A DNA stretch of 64,000 nt, taken from positions 57,780 through 121,779 of the forward strand of contig CAJNOL010000578.1 in NCBI GenBank assembly GCA_905250125.1, in the 5' to 3' direction. The stretch is from Rotaria sordida (Eukaryota; Rotifera; Eurotatoria; Philodinida; Philodinidae). The notes under the pieces were generated by a model. That model searched no databases. It was not told where the DNA came from and saw only the letters and a program-made list of their open reading frames with translations. Below are positions 1-14,100 of this stretch, one piece after another (positions within the stretch are counted from its first letter, which is position 1; each line of letters begins with the position of its first letter). The translations under genes were made by a program, and so were the position numbers.

Positions 1-110
1 CTGGAATGCTATAGGTAGCATCTGGGACAGTGGAGACACCACCTGAGATGCTAAAGAGTCATCCTGGCATGCTACAGGCACCACCTGCAATGATATAGCT
101 AGCAAGTTCA
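1..110. repeat. degenerate short tandem repeat at window edge
   Basis: Motifs of the type ATGCTATAGG and CACCACCTG recur about every 30 bases in the first 110 bases. The array is cut by the window start, so its full size is unknown. It looks like the end of a small minisatellite. I see no coding potential in it. Confidence 0.35.
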
Positions 111-199
111 GGTAGCCCTCGAAAACTTACATTGAGCACCTGTATTAGAATTGAAAGTAGATCTTTTGAATTCTTTAAGCTATTTCTCACGATAAAAAG

Positions 200-1075
200 C
201 ATTTGAAGGTTATATATTCTGCAGTATATTCGATACCCCCTCTGGCACAGACAGTACGTTTTTTGGCACAAGTCTGGAGGCCAATATTTCCCCAAAAAAT
301 TCGAATTTACTGTTAACTTTACTTACGTCTTCAAAGATCGCTCTTTTATCTTCGTTCTGATACAATTTTGAAGACTTGTAGTAGACAGCTGCTGACGTAG
401 CAGCTTGCATTGAGCATTACACCAGTGTTTAATAGTGCCAACTTGATCAAACCAAATTTCATACACAAAGTAGCCATCATTCTTTTGCCTAAACTTTTGT
501 TGCAATGAACTTTGATGGACGTGAATCACTTGTTTTGACATGTAAGATTTTGATTATTCTTTTGTTTTTGAATCATAACGATAGAACCATGATTCGTCGT
601 CAGCTATAATGTCGAACACACGATAGAATTGGCCTTGTTCAAATCTTTCCAGCGGATGGCGGAGAAATTGTACCCACCACTATTTTTGGACATCAATTAA
701 CTGACATGGCACACACCGAACACAAAATCTGCGTTTCTTCAAATAGTAATGAGTAATTGAATAAATTGATGATGAATTGACACTTAAGGTGTTTTCTATT
801 TGTTCATATGTTGAACGAAGATCATTTTCAATTATTATTCGTACAGCATCAATCGTTTACTCATTGATAGATGTTCGTCGATGGTCTAGACGGGTAGTAT
901 TTTCAACATTAAAATTGTTTTGCTGAAGCTCATGAAATCAATTGGAAACTGTGCGGCCTGAAGGTGTTTGGCCCTCTCTTCCGTACTTGCTCTAAACGAG
1001 CATGTTTGTCTTTATGCTAAACCCATTTTTCAGTCGTATAAAATCATTGTGCGAAATTGTGTACATGGTAGTTGA
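200..1075 (-). pseudogene. mariner-like transposase remnant
   Basis: Read on the minus strand from about 1065 downward, broken frames give a typical mariner transposase order. First comes an N-terminal start-like segment (YTISHNDFIRLKNG). Then a helix-turn-helix region with DHRRTS, IDAVRIIIENDLRSTYEQIE and IYSI. A segment around 560-620 reads DIIADDESWFYRYDSKTK, matching the DE(S/T)W..Y catalytic block that carries an Asp of the mariner DDD triad. The next part (GYFVYEIWFDQVGTIKHW) matches the family's strand after that block. Several stops and frameshifts interrupt it, and I do not find the HDNA/PHxA third-Asp region intact, so the gene is dead. No TIR was found; the element may run past the window edge. 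Confidence 0.6.
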
Positions 1076-2390
1076 AAATCTAGATCAAAAAGAACGTGAG
1101 AGTGATCTGAAAGAAATGAATAAAATAGAACAGTGCGTAAGACATGAAAATCTAAAATTTTCCATATATTCATAAATATGTCTGAGTGTTAAAATAGAAT
1201 ACTTGTCCTCAAATTACAGCTAGAAGAACTGGACGAGAAAAGTTTTGTAGTGGTACCCTATGTATTTTCCGAAAACTCGTTCACGGCATACTTGATTTAG
1301 GCAGATCAGATGTAGTATGATTCAAAGTCGAGCTCGATGTTGTTAAGAAAATATTTTTGTTCAATGAAGTTTGATTTAGAAAAGTATGATCAACAAGAAG
1401 GTTAATGTTCTTAGTACATTCTTATCATGTGTTATGCTTTCCTTCTCTCAGAATAAAATTAAAGGCAAATGTGAGGTCATTTTGAGGACACATATAACAT
1501 TTATTTAAAGAAAACTAGAGTGAACCACATCAGTCGGGTGTATATCACCATATATATTACGAGGTATAACAAAAGAAGAAAAAAAATACGACAGAAATAT
1601 AGAAAAGAAATAGCGTGAATAACAATGTAGATATCACACATAACACCATGTAACAAAATATCTGGACATGAAGATAATCTAGCTGTAGAATAAAAAACAT
1701 TTGATGGTAAGTTATTAATGTTTAAATTCAAATTTTCACGAGAAGTTGAATGAGCAAGCGGTTGATACGACGAGTTTCTTATTAGTGTTGGTAGTGGTAA
1801 AAACTTTTCTTTTCTGATGACTCGAAAACCAAAAGGATATATGCCAAATTTGAGGAAATCATTAATACCGTGACTTGATAATAAAAAATTCTTAAACATT
1901 TTCGAAATCTAAAAATGATGACATATCTTTTTGGCATAATAAAAACTAAAAGTTACTAGTAAAGTAAATTGTGGTTTATCGATTGTTTTTGCATTTTTCG
2001 ATGATTATATGTTTCCAACAGTTTTCTTCATATCATTATTAGTTTTGATCATGTTACAACATCGAGAGGTTGTAACAAAGTAGTTGAATAAAATGATAAG
2101 CATTCAATGTGAAGAGTGTGATCCAAAGTTATTTTTAATTATTGCTGTTGATATATAAGATCTACAAACATTCATAATGAGAAGAACTAGACGTTTAAAT
2201 TTTGTACATATGTTACAAAATGATAGATAAAGTAATTGTTAAAGATTTCACCCTCAATCCGTCTAGATGTACTCACACGATAATGATCACTTGGATATCC
2301 GGTTTTTTGGACACCAAATGTGATAGAGTTCTAGTATCTTGCAAATTATAATAGAAGGCAAGAACTTAAATAGTTCGTCATGAGTATAAA
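1076..2390. other. unassigned AT-rich stretch with one weak ORF
   Basis: No recognisable gene was found here. A minus-strand ORF at 1501-1899 (132 residues, ATG start) has a hydrophobic C-terminal third that could be one or two membrane helices. Its composition is close to what AT-rich noncoding DNA gives by chance, no splice-supported neighbour was found and I recognise no family. I do not call it a gene. Confidence 0.4.
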
Positions 2391-3240
2391 GAAGTACAAG
2401 GCAATCAGTTTTTAGTAGTTACCTGCTTGTTGCTAATGTACAATAGAAGCACAACGGTCATAGACTTTCCACTTTTACTTTGAGATGATATAATATAACA
2501 TATTGAGCACTTAACAGTTGCTTGACGACGACCTGGACCATTAGAAGACCTAGTCCCATCGATGTTCTAAATGAAGGTACGTCCATCAAATAGTTGTAGT
2601 TGGGTTAAAACAACATGCAGACGTTCAAACCATTTGGCTAAATATAAATTAAATCAGTAAACCAGATAAAGACAGCTTTTTTTTTCGCTTTAATGATAAG
2701 ATAAGCTATTCTTTTAAAATAGAGCAAACTAATTTTTTCGAAGCTTTATTGCTCATCGTTAATCTAAAGAAAAGCACAAAGAATCTATTAATTACTTCTT
2801 TGATGCATGAATGAGAGAGAACACGCTCAAAGTTTCATGGAAGATGCAGTTTTCAATCTATCCTGCCATTTTGACATGAATGACTGAAACCACTCAATTA
2901 AACGAGCATCCGACGATCCATTTTTACCAAGCTCAATCATCGAAGTTCGAACCATATGAATTACACATTTTCGAATTAGTGGCTGTTCCCATTCTTGAAA
3001 TAATTTGACAGCATACACCAAAAACTGTTCTTCATCATTTGATAATGTCGCAGAAGTAGATCTGTGGCAGTTTGCAATCGAGGAGCTGGTACTGGTAACC
3101 AGTTTTTTTCAAAAAATCTGAATTGTTGAAACAGAGTAGTTCTAGACGTGCTATAGCTTCGACTTCTATGAATGTGTTCTATTTTGGAAACTGGATATAA
3201 TGACAAGCTCTTTTTTGAACCCCTGGAGCACATATCGAAT
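2390..3240 (-). pseudogene. pogo/Tigger-like (DDE_1) transposase remnant
   Basis: Minus-strand frames give KNGSSDARLIEWFQSF and SKWQDRL around 2850-2920, then AKWFERLHVVLTQLQLFDG near 2585-2640, then NIDGTRSSNGPGRRQATVK near 2520-2570. That succession resembles CENP-B/pogo-type transposases: a DNA-binding region, a W..F...VL...LFD segment, and the strand after the first catalytic Asp. Frame changes and stops split it, and no complete DDE triad is visible. It is a relic. Assignment to pogo/Tigger rather than another DDE_1 family is by pattern memory only. Confidence 0.4.
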
Positions 3241-5190
3241 TGAATTGCTACATTACCATCCTGAATGCACCGACTCCATACGAAAAGAGCTGGTCGCTAG
3301 ACTCGATCCTCCAAAAAAACCTGTTTCTAGAACTGTAAGGTGTCATAGACCTAGCTACGATGTCTTGAAAATCTCAGGTACCGAGTTAAGTTTTACCTTG
3401 AAATATAAGTTTCCTCGCAAATCAATTTTTTTCTTTCGAGATATTCCGATGCATAATCTCTTCTAAGAATCACATGTCTCGACGTCAATATAACACATAT
3501 TCCGTCAGACTTTTAGTATGTCGTTGCAAAACTGAAATCTTTTTCCATGGGAGAAGCTTCAGATCGAAATTGTAACACTCAACAGATTTTAAAATTGAAA
3601 TAAAGTTTAATAAATTTGATTTTTCATTCTGATGACGCGAATGAAATTTATTCTTGTCAGGAAAACCATAATGATTGTTCTTATAAACGCTTTTGTTCAA
3701 CACCATTACATAGAAATATTCTCGTCGAGTTTGTCTAGACAACAGTCGAACATGAAATATAAACATTGATTGACGACTGAAAGTAAGGTATCCCATTGTA
3801 GTACTATTACATAATAGATCACTATCCGTATTCATTAGAAAAATTTATATATAAAACAATATTTGTATACTCATCATTTGACAAGATAATTAAGACATTT
3901 TCAAATTGTCATTAAAGAACGATACGAATGTATTTATTTATCTATAAAAACAAGTTTTTTATCTTATAAAGTTATTAAAAACGAAAATTTTGATTCAATC
4001 GATGCGCACTGTTGTAAATCTTGATGAAGTATAATCTTATAGGCGAGTAACAATCTAAAACTAAAAGTTGCACAAGTAAACATTCGATATCGTCATCAAT
4101 TGAAGTGAATACTTCGATATTTGATCAGTCACTCGAGAGTTGAACAAGTTGAAGTAGTAAGTCTCACATATGGAATATGCTGATTGTCTTACATAAAACT
4201 CATCTTTTGACATGAACCAGTTGCCTACTGTATCATGTGTAATTTATTTTATAGAATAGAATTATATATGAGAACAATAAGATAAACAATGAAATAAAAA
4301 TGACAACTAGGATAGAAATCAACTATTGAAGTATATTAGAAAAGAAAAAATCAAAACAAGAATAAACGATAATGAGAAAAAATAAATAATTACGACAATG
4401 CGAAGATCAACATCGATTTGGTTTTTTTTTTGAGAATATTGAAATGAACATAAGAACGAAATTCATAAGAAAATTTAAGGACAAATATTCGACCATTCAT
4501 CACATCGATTTAATAATGAATTGAATTTTGTTTTTGATGGACATTTCATTATAAAAGGAATATTATTTGAACATAATATATATTGTCTACAATCATATAA
4601 ATCAGCAAATATTCCATTCGCTTTTTGACATTGAAATCCTATTAAAAAATTCAAAAGCTAGTTTCATTTCGATAATTCTAGATATAATATATGATTACTT
4701 TTATCCGATTGTCTCGATAATGATTTTTGAGTTTGTTCTATTGATTTTGCCATTGAATTGAACATTGATTTAGAAGAACAATCCTATTTTTATAATATTA
4801 AAACATATTAGATATTTAAAAAGAATATTTTCTATTCAAATTCAAAAAAATATTTCGATAACAATATCTTACTTTTGATTTATGGTTTAAAAAAAAATTC
4901 TTTTTATTTAATAACGTGTACAAGAGGGAGAGAGTTAATATTCGATTATTTCTATTTTTTTTTGCAAATATATCGTTATTTTTGTAATTATTTAACAAAA
5001 AGAATAAGAATTTTGTGTCAATGCAAAATCAAATACAAGAGAAAATATAATAGTTTTTATCAATAATCGTATTTAAAATTCTAATTATTAATTTAATCAA
5101 GTAAACTCTTATTTATTTAAATAAATCTATGATAATAAAACATATTTATTTGATATTTGTCAGAGAATTATAAAAATAAAATGAAATTTT
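3241..5190. other. AT-rich intergenic stretch
   Basis: Short open frames occur on both strands (for example 3485-3835 minus and 4567-4761 plus), but none shows a family, a plausible splice partner or coding-like composition. From about 4,300 the DNA becomes very A+T rich. This is the region just downstream of the chitinase gene and should hold its 3' end and polyadenylation signal. I cannot fix either. Confidence 0.5.
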
Positions 5191-5192
5191 AG

Positions 5193-8100
5193 TTAAAAAT
5201 AGTAAATATAGGTATATATTAAACTTACAGAATTTTGATGTGTACATGCTTTTTCTTTCATTGAAAAAAACATATTTTGAGGACATTGTAAATGTGATAT
5301 AGGTTTACTATTATTTGATTGACATACATAATAATAACGACAATCAATCTTATCTTCTATTAATTGTTCTGTTTTAACGCCTGAACATAAATTATTTATT
5401 ACTGTGGAACGTATTTTTGTTGTTTCATATTGATTATTCAATGTTATTGTTGCTGTTGTTGTTGTTGGTTTAATATATGATTTTGATTGTGAAAATATTC
5501 GAGATACAACTGAACTTATCGGATATGCACCAAGATTACATGATAAACCGATATAATCATCCATATCAATATGATGTATAAGTACACCACCTATTTGAGA
5601 ATTTATTATAAAATTTGATTTATATTCGACGGTACCATTAATAACAATATGATTTTTTAATTGAAATGGTTGTGTATCATCATATATAATCAAATTATTT
5701 TTATGATGTGCCATAACTAAAAAAGTTTTATTATCGAAAAATCTTCGATAATTTTCTTGTTTAATTAAATGGCAAATCTAAATTAACAAAGAAAAAAAAT
5801 TTTTTTAATTTATATTGAAAAAAAAAAACGTTTGAAATGAAAAATTCAACCTCATAAGCAGCAAGTATTCCTTTTCTATGTGTAATACGGCCTGGAAGAC
5901 CTTGTTCTAATATATGATCATTAATATTATATTTGATATGATCTTCTAATACAAACGATAGACCATATGTTGGAATACTCATTATTATTTTATCTTTTGA
6001 TACACCATATGAAAGAATTCGAGTAAGAATTGAATTCTATATTTAAAAAAAGATTTTTAATTAAGATCAAAGAAAATGTTTTCATCAAACCATTGAAAAA
6101 TAAGTTAAATTATATTGACTAGTAGAATAAAGACTATTCCATGGTTTGATTTCTTGAAAATTTTTTGTTGATTTATCATCAAATGGAAGTATAATAATAT
6201 AATCAACTAAACTAAATTAAAATTATAAACAAATAAATTCTTAAAAATTTTTTGTTTTATTTTTTTATTTTAACAAACTTATTTAATTGAATTAAATTGG
6301 AATATTCATATAAAAAAGAATTATTTGTTTCAATTTCAAATGATATTGTTAATAAATATTTATTCGATAATTTTGATCTTATTATCTAAAAGAAAATAAA
6401 AAAAAAATCAATTTGATTTTTTTTGTTTTTAAATAATTCTTATACATGAATTTGTTCGATAATATCATTTGAAAATTTCTTCAAATAAATATTAAAACCA
6501 TAAATTTGTTTAATTCTAAAATTATATATTAATTGATCAATAATAAAAAAATCATTTAAACTAATTGTAAGAAGAATTTTAAATTGATTATATGTTGATG
6601 TTGATAAAAGAGAATTATTATAATCAATTAATAAATAATTACAAAGATCGACTTTTATTTTATCCAATGTAAAACGTATTAAACCATAATATGCTTCTGT
6701 ATTCGAACTTATAGAACAAAATATTTGTTTTTTTGAAGATTTTTCTTTTAAATCATTTATATTGTTGAAATTCTTTTCAGCTAAAATTTCAATAAAAAAT
6801 TTAAAAAAAGAAGCTTAAATAAAATGGAAACTCATACAAGATTGTTTATTAGAATTGAAATCTAAAAGATTAGAAATCGTATTTAATATTGGATAAGAAC
6901 CTTTTCCACATAATCCATAAATATCATCGATATCTAACCATGATAATGTTATACCGAATAAACCTTCCAATTTAACAAAACGAACCTTTTAACAAAAAGA
7001 CGAAAGTATTATTTACTAAAAAGAATATTTTGACAAAATCTATCATATATCATAACCTCTTATAATTATTAAATAAAATAAAAATCTTTCCTAAAAATTC
7101 AACATTATTATAGTGAACAAAAGTTGTCCTTCTAGTGGAATATTATCAAATGAAATGATAAAAAATAAAAACTTTTTTATTATATAAAATCTTCTATTAG
7201 ATTATTATAATAAACATTATAGAAATTGAGCATAAGTTTGATCATCTTGATAAATTCTATTGTTAATAGAATGTAAAAGTTTGATGGATAACATCCGATG
7301 GTAAAGAGTTTCATTCAAGTTTTATTAGCGAAATTAAAGATTGATAAAATACTCGCTTTTTCATAGTTTATTTCATATTGACAAAGTACCAAAAATTTTC
7401 GATCGATACCAGATTGGATGAGATCGACGATGAATCTATTTTGTCAAGTCGATTATTCGTTTTTGAATTGACTTCAAATTTCTAGGTGTCTTTTTTGACA
7501 ATAAATTACACTTGTAAAAATGATACACTCGTTGAACATCTATTGTTCTGCTTAAAATAGACGATACGATCGAACTGTTGACTTTTATAGAATGATTGAT
7601 CGTTGACATGATTTTATTTTTTTCCTCTCAAATTCCAAAGCAATCCTTTGACAAAATTCATACGAATGTTAACCTCCTAAAAAAAGATTGCTTAACTCAA
7701 GTTCATTACTTTGTTACGTCGAACCTATTTTAAATGATTTTATTGATATTAGTTGGTAAGTAACGGCTTCAACTAGATCGAGTTGAATCAGTCAAGTTTT
7801 TTTGACTGATTCCATCAATTGAGAGAATAATTCATCATCATCATCATTACATAATAATGGATTGCTTTCGCTACAAATGCATGGTTGAGTTTTGAACCCG
7901 ACGAATTTGGAGATATAAAAAATCATTTTCATATTGGTGGTACAATGGCAAAAGTGTATGTCAGAGCTAGTGACTAACAACAAGACTGAATGAATGAACA
8001 GTGGTTAAAATTAGCAGATGGCTATAGCGTCTTATTTATATGAATCTTATGAAAACTTCTACAATTTCTATAAAATTCTACTAGAGGCAAGACTTTTGTT

Positions 8101-11100
8101 CACTATTGTAGAATTTCAAATATAGATCGATTTTGTTTTCTAAGTAAATATTTGTACGGAATTCGATAAAAACTAAAAATATTCTTATTCAATTAAGATT
8201 ATCAAATTTTGTCAAAGCATTATTCGTCAAATAAAGAGTTTTGTGAAAATAACCATTTAAAAGACTACAATCTCGATGATTTTTATAGAGAATTTCTCCT
8301 CAAAAAATTCAACTTTTCAAATAAATTCAAGTATTTTTTGTTTTTTTAAAAATCTCTGGGAGATTCTCAATGAATGAATTGAGTAGTGTCTTTTTTTGGT
8401 ATTAAAAGGAAATATTTACCTTGATTTGTATATCATCGATTGTATCAAAACTTATCAATTGTTTTGTTTTAAAATTAAATAAATATGATGAAGAAGTTTT
8501 ATTATCATATTCTTGAATAAAATCCTTAGTTTTTAATAATTTACAAATCTAAAATAATTAAATACTTAATTAAAATAAAATAAAAAACTAAACAAACATG
8601 TGAATAAGGCAAGATTTTTGATGAATCAATTCTCGATGAACGAATCAAATATTGATTTTGATAAATAAATTCAAATAAACGTCCATATGTTTGTATAGAA
8701 ACACTTATTTGTTTAGAAGATACACCAAGAATTTTAATATAATTAATAAGCCAATTCTATAATGGAAAATAAAATAATTTTTATATTTAAATCACTATCG
8801 AATTTACAATATAATTAAATTGATAATTATATCGTTGATTTTCCAATGAATTAACTCGATTAGTTAAACTTGTCTCATTTATTCTTGTCCAATCAAAAGC
8901 CATTAAACGAATAAAATCAACCATTCTTAAATAATTTTCATTTAAAAAAAAAAACGAAAAATGATAAAAATAATTTACTTTGATATTATATTAAAATCAT
9001 AATAACTATCAATAATGTGTTTTTCTCCACTTATACCAATTGATAGAGAATATTTATTTGCAACAAATAAATATCGTAATTCCTATTTAAAAAAAATGTT
9101 TTGTTTTTGTTTTTAATAAAAAGAAAAGTTTCATATTAACATACTAAAAGCCACGTTGATAAAAGATGTTTGTCTGTTAATGAAGGTATTTGATCAACTT
9201 GTATATTCCAATCAATATCTATTATTTAAGAAAATGAAAATTTTTAATTTATTAACAAAACAAATTTTTTTCCAAAACAAACCAAGTCCATCGAAAGTAT
9301 AATTAGTTAAATATTGTTCCATTTTTTTATTTAATTTTTGTCTTTGTTGATCATTACGAAGTAAATCAAAATGTTTCGAGTTCCATTGACCAAGTATTGA
9401 ATAAAAGATTTTTAAATTTTCATTTTTTCTTTTCATTACTTTCAATTGTTTAACTAAAAAACATATATTTTTATTAAAAGAAAAACCAAAGTATCTTATA
9501 AAAACAGACGAATATCTAATGAAAGTGTTGATTGAAATAAGTCGATATCTATTGATAATAAATCTCTTTCAATTATAATTAAATGTGAACATAGATTGAT
9601 ATTGACACTATTGAATAAAACTGGATTGATTCTTGTCATACAAACAATTGATTGCGATAATACTAAATATCAATATTTACACACTTTTCAAATCAAATCG
9701 ATCTTTTCTTCAAAAACTTTTTCATGGTTGATCCTGATCAGGAAAAAGCTTGTTTGATTCCGATCTCTATCAAGATCCCTGCCATTTCTTTCTTATTAAT
9801 TATGCTTGTGGCACTTTTCAATTTTTCGGCTATTGATCACCGTCTGAACAAAACTTTTTTAGAATGGTTTTTCCAGTTGACTATTAAGATGTTTCTTTTG
9901 ATCATCTGTCGTCATTTTACTTTTTCAATTACTAAAATGTACAAGATAGTTCGCTGAAAATCATAGAACATTTAACTAGAATGTTTAGTTCCAGTTTAGA
10001 GAAGTTTCTTTTTCTCTGATGACTCAAATCTCGATTTGATTTAATACATTTCTATGAAAAACATACGAAGACTAGCCTTTTCTTGAACGTTTAACAATAT
10101 TTCTGAATAAGGAAATAGTTCAGTCAAAACTATACCGTATCAATTTCATCATGGATTAGTTACATTTCGAAAAAAAATTTGAAAAACCTCTATAATAAAA
10201 TATATTTACTATTTATAGGTGATGATCTTGTTAACCATGAAGTCCAAGAAGATAATGTATTCGATTGTAATGGAAGAGTAAATTTAGTCATTTTTATTGT
10301 AGAATATGTTCTAGAAGTTGATGTTGGACGAGTAGATATATAAATTGGTTGAATTTGACCTGTTCGAATAATATTAGCCACAGCATTCATCAATGGATAT
10401 CGACCATTATTACAAAATTTTCCCGAAAAATCATCAAGATCGGCTGCCCATATCATAACACCACCAAGATTTTGTTCAATAACATAATTAGCCTAGAAAG
10501 AATATTTCGTAACAAAATAAATAAGTATACAGAGTGTTTAAAAAATCTCTTCCTAACAGTTTTTTTGTATATCTTTACTATTTGATTTAATATTAATCAA
10601 CTATTATTTTTTAAACAATAGGTGGATCCACCAAATTTTTATTTATATGAACAAATTTCACAAGTATTGTTCAAAGCTAGAGCCTATAAAGTTTTTCATT
10701 TCAAACTATACTTTCAAAAAAACAATCACATCCGCTTTTTGTCCACAGCCGAGATTTAGGGCACCTAGCAAAAAAAGTTTCTTAATCGGTACATGACGAT
10801 GGCGAGGAGAGAGAGAGAGTTGAGTTTACTACAAATAAAGGATATCACACATTCTATTCATTCATACCTAACGATATCATTATTTATTTTACGAAGAGTT
10901 TCGAATAAGTCATGACTATACATACATCTGCAGACTCATTATACCCTCGATTTTATCGACGGTAGGTCTACGAGCTCTTTAGAATTATTTGTTACTATAT
11001 GTACCTAAAGGCCTCCTACACCCATCATCGAAAAAAAAATCGGGGTATATTAGTATATATGACACTAGATAATTCTAAAAACTTATAAGACTCCGTTTTT

Positions 11101-14100
11101 ATTTGAAAATGAATGTTGTTTTTTCTTCTTCAAATTCAGATTGAAACAAAATAGACCATTGTATGCAAAGCTATCAACTTTAACTGAGATACAAAAATTC
11201 AGTCTTTTTTTCTGTTTCCAAAAAATAAATATTCTGAAACGTTTCTCTTTTCAATTGCCTCATTTTCTGCTATTGTTCTCATCTTTAATAGTCGCTTGAT
11301 AGACATGTAGACATTGCATACCACACCGTAAGCTTTGGTGAGTTCATTGTAACTTTCACAGTGATAAAAGAGTTATTTTGAGTCCAAATACGACATTTGT
11401 GTTTATTAACCATACGTAAAACTTGAAAGAGTTGCTTCATCAAAAAAATGATCAGACCATCATAGTTTTGAATACTATCGAGAGACAACAAGATTTCGAT
11501 CATATCAATACGTAAATACATGTCTTCGTCGTATATTTGTTATATTATTTGCATATTATATCGTTTCTATACCAATACTTGACACATGGTTCGGTGCAGA
11601 ATCGATTTTTTGAAATCTTTCACTTCTTCAGAAACACAACGAATGCTGTTGATTGGAGTTATTTGATAAGACATCAGCAGTTTTCTCTAGTTTTTCGGCT
11701 GTTGCTGATAACGGTCTTCCTGACCGTTCATGATCATGGATCGAATCAGCTTTGATACTTCTTTTTGTAGGAATATAAAGCAAATTTTTGCGTTGAAAAT
11801 GTCGCGTGACTGACGATGAAGACTCCAATTTAGTCACCATGAGAACAATTTTAATTCTTAACCGTGTATTGATCGACATTTTGTTGTATTTGAAGCGCAA
11901 ACATCTATGATTAGTTACTTATGACTCAAAAAAAGACAAACTACTATCTACACTGATCAACTCCTTATACAGAATATTTTTTAGTATACAGATAGAGTAA
12001 TAATTATATTGACTCTACAATCACCCGACTCAGTACCATTGAGTTTCTTTTTATGAAGATATGTCAAAACAAATATCTACAAAAAACGACTATAAAAGAT
12101 CTGGACGATTTAATGATCAGAATAGTTGACAAATTGAAGCAATGAAAAACAAAGAAATGTTGCATGATATTTTTCTGGAAATAGAAAAAAAGATTGCATT
12201 TTTCTATTTCAGTTAAAGGTGATAGCTTTAAATAGTACTTCTGAAGTTTGTTCATATAAAATAAAAATTCTATGTATTCACCTATCATTTACAAAAAGTA
12301 ATTGATAAAATTAAATCAAATAGTAAATATATACGAAAAAACTTTTAGGAAGACACTTTTGAGACAGTCGGTATATCGAAATACAACATACACGAATAGA
12401 TATTGTTTGAATATTATCATAAGAGACCCAAGTATCTTCATCATAAGCATACATTGATTTTTGTATATCATCATACTCACTTATCCATTGGCCACTATTT
12501 AATTTTTCACAAATCTAAAATGAATATTAAAATAATGAATAAATCTTCGATATTTTATAGTTTAACTTCATAATAAGCGATAAATCCATATTCTCTTGTA
12601 TATTTTCCACGTTCACCTGGACCTGTACTTAGTAAACGAATTCCTCTATTTAAATTATTAAACAATTTAAATGTTCGTCCATATGTTGCTAAACCCATGG
12701 AAATTTTTTCTTTAGGCATTCCTTGTTTAATCCAATAATTAACTGACCAATTCTTAAATAAATAAAATTATAATTTGATTAAATAGAATTGAAAAATGTT
12801 CATCTGACTTGATTAAGTGTCATTTGATATTGATCTTCTTGTGGATGTGCATATAAGGCAGTATGATGACCAGTCATATTTTTCGATCCGCTCTCATGAA
12901 GATTATATGTCATTAAATTAATAAAGTCAACATACTTAGCTATTTTATCTATTTCATAAGCTGTTTCAATTGTTGACTTTTCAGCAGCAACAGTTGCTGT
13001 TAATAACAAATTATAAGGTTCAAAAGCCTCTTTTAATTCCTAACAAACACATCATCAATTCTATTCAAGAAATATTTATTTTCGGAAAAAACAACAAACT
13101 TTGACTAAACTAGTGAATAATTGTTTATCTTGCGATCGACTACCTAATCGATTTACAGGATATTCCTATGAATAAAAATAAAAATTTAATTATCTTATTA
13201 CTGATTTGTACCCAATCAAGATTAAGACCATCAAATTGATGATCACGTATAAATAATGTTGCTTGATAAACAAATACTTTTCGTAATTGTTCATTTTCGA
13301 CCATATGAGAAAAATCAGCTGAACCGAAATTCGGTCCACTCACACCAAGTAATATTTTTATATTATGTGTTTTTTTTAATGCCAAAACTCGTGAATACAT
13401 GCCTAGATTAAATTATAAATAAATAAATTTATAGAAATGAAAATAAACCGAAAAATAATCCAAGCCCACCTCCTTACTATGTGTTCTGGGTGATGCCAAC
13501 ACACTTCTGCAAATCTCTCGTGATATACACAACAAAAAGTTTTGATACCTCGCCCAGAAGTAGGACACTGGGGCATGTGCCTTAAACAAGGTCTGAAGAT
13601 GGAGTTCATATGCAAATGTCTGGTGGTCGATTAAATTCAGGTGTCCGTAAATCGATCGGGATTAACTCAAACAAGATACGGTTGCTAACAGTGAAATAAC
13701 CATGTATGGCTAGCAATGGTTTCACCAACTGTCCTAGTATGTATGGGAGTTGGTACCATACGTCAGCGGCATTTTTAGTAGAAATGAACATCGGAATTGA
13801 CAACATCAATGCAAAATGGAAATTGATACATGGAATATGACATCACTCACTGGCAAAGAACCAGAACTGATTGAGGAAGCTCAAACGTATCGATTAGATA
13901 TAGTTAGAATTTCATCAATCAAGTCGAAAGGCAATAGAATACTGGTTATGAATAATGGACAGCAATTATTCTATTCTGATGTTGATCCATCAATTCATAC
14001 CCAAGCAGAAGTGTCAATATCCTTAAATCCTCGACTAACCAATTACAGTCCTCGAATGAAAATCAGTTAATGGAAAATTCGCTTGTATAAGATTGCAGCT

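Noticed and set aside
1501-1899. 132-codon ORF with hydrophobic C terminus
   Set aside because: AT-rich DNA gives such Phe/Leu/Ile-rich frames by chance; no neighbour exons or family.
3200-3466. Plus-strand 88-codon ORF overlapping the pogo-like relic
   Set aside because: It partly lies opposite transposase remnants and has no recognisable features.
9724-9957. Plus-strand ORF of 77 codons inside chitinase intron 18
   Set aside because: It is antisense to the gene, with no family resemblance; more likely TE or random AT-rich sequence.
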